A stretch of DNA of 7,930 bases, from contig DAOVHK010000063.1 of NCBI GenBank assembly GCA_030671905.1, positions 1-7,930 on the forward strand, given 5' to 3'. A model generated the notes under the pieces. That model was not told the origin of the DNA and ran no database searches. It was given only the letters and a program-made list of their open reading frames with translations. The position numbers and the translations under genes are program-made. Positions 5,806 through 7,930 of this stretch are shown here, one piece after another. The DNA is from Clostridia bacterium. Its GTDB lineage: Bacteria > UBA6262 > WVXT01. How positions within the stretch are numbered: the first letter of the stretch is position 1; each line of letters begins with the position of its first letter.

Positions 5806-7071
5806 ATGTATAAAAAATATCTAATAGATAACGGTTTGAAAGTCATAACAGCTCCAATGAAAGGGACGCGAGCAGTCACTGTTTTGATTTTAATTGGAAT
5901 AGGGTCCCGCTATGAATCTGAGCAACTGAACGGCATTACCCATTTTTTGGAGCATATGCTCTTTAGGGGAACGAGCAAGCGTCCAAGTGCCAAAACCATT
6001 TCCGAAACTATTGATAGAGTAGGAGGAGAACTAAACGCTTATACCAGCGAAGAGAGCACTGGCTTTTTCATTCACTTAGCCAGTTCTCACCTGGAGCTCG
6101 CTCTCGATGTTCTTTCAGATATGTTACTTAATTCCAAATTTGAAAGAGAAGAGATTGAAAAGGAAAAAGGCGTGATTTTGGAAGAGATTAATATGCATCA
6201 GGATAAACCAGATATTCAGGTTGTAAATATTTATGAATCTCTACTCTACGGCAACCAGCCCCTGGGCTGGGAAGTAATCGGAAAGAAGGAGGTAGTTAAA
6301 AATATTGATCGGGAAAAATTATTGGCTTATAGGAAGAATAAATTTTCTTCCAATAATACTGTAGTTTCCATTGCTGGTGATATCCAGTCTGGAAAGACTT
6401 CGGCTTTGGTTAAGAAGTATTTAAGAAGCTGGAAAAACAGAAAAAAACCTTCTTACCTGCCTTTAAAAGAAAAACAGACTGCCCCTGCTACAACTCTTCA
6501 ATATAGAAAGACTGACCAGGCTTATCTATGTCTGGGAGTAAGGACTTTTGCTTATAAACATCCCGACTATTGTGTGCTCAGGGTTTTAAATACGATTCTG
6601 GGAGGAATGGTAAGTTCCCGGCTCTTCGTTAGACTTCGAGAAGAAGAAGGTATGGTTTATTCAGTTTATTCTTTAAGGGAATCTTATCTGGATGGGGGGA
6701 ACCTGCGTGTCAATGCGGGAGTGGAGATAAACAAAACAGAAATTGCCATTACAACCATTTTGGAAGAGTTTAAAAGAATGTGTCAAGAAATTGTTGGAAA
6801 AGAAGAATTGGGAAAAGCTAAAGAATACTTGAAAGGAAGACTGACTCTGGAACTGGAGCTTTCTTCAGGGGTAGCGAGTTTTCTGGGCCATCAAGAACTT
6901 CTTTTAGGAGAGATTAAACTGCCGAAAAAACAGATGAAAGAAATTGAAAAAGTTACTTCAGACGACATAAACAGAGTAGCCAAAAAGATTTTCGTTAAGG
7001 AGCACCTTAATCTGGCAGTAGTTGGTCCGTTTACAGATAAAGAAAAATTTGTAAAATTGTTAAAATTTTAA
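5806..7071 (+). CDS. M16 family zinc peptidase (processing-peptidase-like)
   Basis: The 421-aa product matches single-unit bacterial M16B peptidases in length. The inverted zinc motif HFLEH (His46, Glu49, His50) is intact. The distal Glu ligand lies in GVILEEI (E126 or E127), about 76 residues on, as in pitrilysin and mitochondrial processing peptidase. The second M16 half has SRLFVRLREEEGMVYSVYS (271-289) with the conserved Arg278 and Tyr285 that bind substrate. One chain with both the active and the C-terminal half suggests a homodimer. No signal peptide is evident, so it is probably cytoplasmic. In many bacteria this gene processes or clears peptides; the substrate is not shown. The ATG at 5806 has almost no Shine-Dalgarno, so it probably depends on translation of the rhomboid gene 15 bases upstream. 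Confidence 0.93.
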   Translation: MYKKYLIDNGLKVITAPMKGTRAVTVLILIGIGSRYESEQLNGITHFLEHMLFRGTSKRPSAKTISETIDRVGGELNAYTSEESTGFFIHLASSHLELALDVLSDMLLNSKFEREEIEKEKGVILEEINMHQDKPDIQVVNIYESLLYGNQPLGWEVIGKKEVVKNIDREKLLAYRKNKFSSNNTVVSIAGDIQSGKTSALVKKYLRSWKNRKKPSYLPLKEKQTAPATTLQYRKTDQAYLCLGVRTFAYKHPDYCVLRVLNTILGGMVSSRLFVRLREEEGMVYSVYSLRESYLDGGNLRVNAGVEINKTEIAITTILEEFKRMCQEIVGKEELGKAKEYLKGRLTLELELSSGVASFLGHQELLLGEIKLPKKQMKEIEKVTSDDINRVAKKIFVKEHLNLAVVGPFTDKEKFVKLLKF

Positions 7072-7079
7072 TTTTTCGC

Positions 7080-7108
7080 TTGATGAATAGGTCATTTATG
7101 TATATAAT
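7080..7108 (+). promoter_or_regulatory. Sigma-70-type promoter of the DUF4416 gene
   Basis: TTGATG (7080-7085) and TATAAT (7103-7108) are separated by 17 bases. The -35 matches consensus at 4/6 and the -10 at 6/6. Transcription should start near 7115, which is downstream of the ATG at 7112 and supports the ATG at 7130 as the true start. It suggests DUF4416 is transcribed independently of the upstream protease genes. Confidence 0.6.
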
Positions 7109-7129
7109 TCTATGGTGAAAGGACAAACA

Positions 7130-7693
7130 ATGGATAAAATAAAAAAACCTCTTCCAGTAAAGTTAATAATGGGTATGATATCTCCGAATGTAGACCTTTT
7201 CGACCAGCTAACACAAACTTTAGTCGAGAAATTTGGGCCGGTAGATTTGAAAAGCAATGTATTCAACTTTGACAAGATCGATTACTACGAAGAAGAAATG
7301 GGCAAAGATTTAAAGAGACGATTTTTAAGTTTTTGTGAGTTAATCGAAACAAGGGAGTTAGTAGAGATTAAATTATTTACCAACAGTCTGGAAGAAAAGT
7401 TTTCGCTTTCCAAAGATGAACCAAGCCGTCTTATTAATCTTGACCCAGGTTATCTCGATTGTACAAAGCTGGTCTTAGCCAACACTAAAGATTCACCAAA
7501 CAGAATTTATTTAAGAGAGAGAATCTATGCAGAGATAACTTTATATTTCAGCCAGGGAACTTTTAAGTTCCGACCCTGGACTTTTCCCGACTATAAAACC
7601 CGGGAGTACATTGAAACGTTTAATCAGATCAGGAAACTTTACATTAGTCAAAAGCGCAATATTATTTCCAAAAAAGTAGATAAAAAATTTTAA
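7130..7693 (+). CDS. DUF4416 family protein of unknown function
   Basis: The 187-aa protein starts MDKIKKPLPVKL. Conserved-looking family blocks are FGPVD, DYYEEEMGKDLKRRF (from residue 51), VEIKL, INLDPGYL (102-109), the block around RIYL (125-128) and PWTFPDY (149-155). These match what I recall of DUF4416, a bacterial family without an assigned activity. The many conserved acidic and aromatic residues look enzymatic, but that is a guess. No signal peptide or membrane segment is seen. The start at 7130 has AAAGGA (7118-7123) six bases upstream. The in-frame ATG at 7112 would add six residues, but it lacks a Shine-Dalgarno and lies upstream of the predicted transcription start. The protein is lysine-rich at its end (KKVDKKF). 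Confidence 0.8.
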   Translation: MDKIKKPLPVKLIMGMISPNVDLFDQLTQTLVEKFGPVDLKSNVFNFDKIDYYEEEMGKDLKRRFLSFCELIETRELVEIKLFTNSLEEKFSLSKDEPSRLINLDPGYLDCTKLVLANTKDSPNRIYLRERIYAEITLYFSQGTFKFRPWTFPDYKTREYIETFNQIRKLYISQKRNIISKKVDKKF

Positions 7694-7698
7694 ACTTC

Positions 7699-7727
7699 TT
7701 GACAAAATTTCATTATCGCATTATAAT
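7699..7727 (+). promoter_or_regulatory. Perfect-consensus sigma-70 promoter for tRNA-Val
   Basis: TTGACA (7699-7704) and TATAAT (7722-7727) match the -35 and -10 consensus at all 12 positions with the optimal 17-base spacer. Start of transcription is expected near 7734, six bases or so after the -10 box and 86 bases before the tRNA. Such strength suits a stable-RNA gene. Confidence 0.9.
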
Positions 7728-7743
7728 TATTTTAAAAGGAGTA

Positions 7744-7791
7744 GCTCCGATTCATCCAGCCCTTGCTCTCAGGGGTGGGATTCATCGGAGC
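7744..7791 (+). other. 48-base imperfect hairpin in the tRNA-Val leader, function unknown
   Basis: GCTCCGAT (7744-7751) pairs with ATCGGAGC (7784-7791) over 8 bp. After a TC/TC internal loop, ATCC (7754-7757) pairs with GGAT (7778-7781). After an AG/GTG internal loop, CCCT (7760-7763) pairs with AGGG (7771-7774) around a 7-base loop. The octamer GATTCATC occurs in direct orientation in both arms (7749-7756 and 7779-7786). No T-run directly follows, so it is not an ordinary terminator. It could be a structured leader processed off the tRNA, a small RNA, or an intergenic palindromic element of the kind left by IS200/IS605 relatives. Confidence 0.75.
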
Positions 7792-7819
7792 GTTGGAAAA
7801 TTTTGAAAACTCTTTTTAA

Positions 7820-7891
7820 GGGCAATTAGCTCAGCGGGAGAGCGCTGCTTTCACACGGCAGAAGTCGCTGGTTCAACCCCAGCATTGCCCA
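7820..7891 (+). tRNA. tRNA-Val (anticodon CAC)
   Basis: A full cloverleaf folds. The acceptor stem is GGGCAAT (7820-7826) with ATTGCCC (7884-7890), all seven pairs. The D-stem is GCTC/GAGC. The anticodon stem CTGCT/GGCAG has one T-G pair around the loop TTCACAC, giving anticodon CAC (7852-7854), which reads GUG. The T-stem GCTGG/CCAGC closes a TTCAACC loop. The variable loop is AAGTC and the discriminator is A7891. The 3' CCA is not encoded (GG follows), so it must be added by tRNA nucleotidyltransferase. Confidence 0.96.
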
Positions 7892-7902
7892 GGTTAACGA
7901 TT

Positions 7903-7928
7903 GGAATTTTAAATTCCTAGTTTTTTTT
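7903..7928 (+). terminator. Likely rho-independent terminator after tRNA-Val
   Basis: GGAATTT (7903-7909) and AAATTCC (7911-7917) are inverted repeats. In RNA the loop must open to about 5 bases, leaving a GGAAT/ATTCC stem. Eight T residues follow at 7921-7928. The stem is short and AT-rich, but the position 12 bases after the tRNA supports the call. Confidence 0.6.
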
Positions 7929-7930
7929 AA

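Noticed and set aside
7058..7077. AT palindrome TTAAAATTTTAA followed by T residues after the M16 gene as terminator
   Set aside because: The stem would be A-U only with almost no loop, too weak to call.
7763..7819. TTG-started 18-codon frame in the tRNA leader
   Set aside because: The Shine-Dalgarno-like AAAAGGAG is 21 bases away, the start would lie in the hairpin, and nothing suggests a peptide.
7734..7891. T-box or other known riboswitch in the tRNA leader
   Set aside because: The downstream product is a tRNA rather than an aminoacyl-tRNA synthetase or metabolic gene, and no recognisable aptamer core was found.
1..7930. CRISPR array, defence island or complete insertion sequence
   Set aside because: No regularly spaced repeats, no cas or transposase coding sequence, and all genes belong to housekeeping or metabolic families.

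Overview
The window looks like chromosomal DNA of an uncultured anaerobic bacterium, roughly 40% G+C by eye. Peptidoglycan turnover (an MltD-type transglycosylase), near-consensus sigma-70 promoters and clear Shine-Dalgarno sites point to Bacteria, probably with a Gram-negative type envelope. Several genes have an archaeal or deep-branching flavour: an archaeal-type thymidylate synthase, a fused ADP-forming acyl-CoA synthetase and a stand-alone BioD-like/DRTGG protein. The mixture would suit candidate phyla such as Omnitrophota, Aerophobota or the WOR-3 relatives. That placement is inference; no marker gene here fixes the taxonomy. All recognised genes are on the + strand and no mobile-element gene was found.

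Left part (1-1817). The 3' part of a lytic transglycosylase with a C-terminal LysM domain runs in from the left edge. It is followed by a thymidylate synthase carrying an in-frame 49-codon tandem duplication of the segment with the YGER motif.

Centre (1818-7071). Four genes lie close together and are probably co-transcribed: an ADP-forming acyl/acetyl-CoA synthetase, a BioD-like P-loop plus DRTGG protein related to the N-terminus of phosphotransacetylase, a rhomboid intramembrane serine protease and an M16 zinc peptidase. The first two fit ATP-yielding conversion of acyl-CoA to acid, as in a fermenter. The last two are proteases that may serve envelope or protein quality control. The 42-base gap before the rhomboid gene holds a 13-codon mini-ORF whose stop overlaps the rhomboid start (TAATG). 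The same gap also resembles the 5' half of a tRNA-Val.

Right part (7072-7930). A sigma-70-like promoter drives a DUF4416 gene and lies so close to it that the downstream of two possible starts is favoured. A second promoter, with perfect consensus boxes and a 17-base spacer, drives tRNA-Val(CAC). About 86 bases of leader separate its predicted start from the tRNA, and the leader contains a 48-base imperfect hairpin of unknown function. A short hairpin with a T-run after the tRNA looks like its terminator.

The features most worth a second look are the thymidylate synthase duplication, the structured tRNA leader, and the mini-ORF/tRNA-like segment before the rhomboid gene. I saw no CRISPR array, no defence system and no complete insertion sequence.
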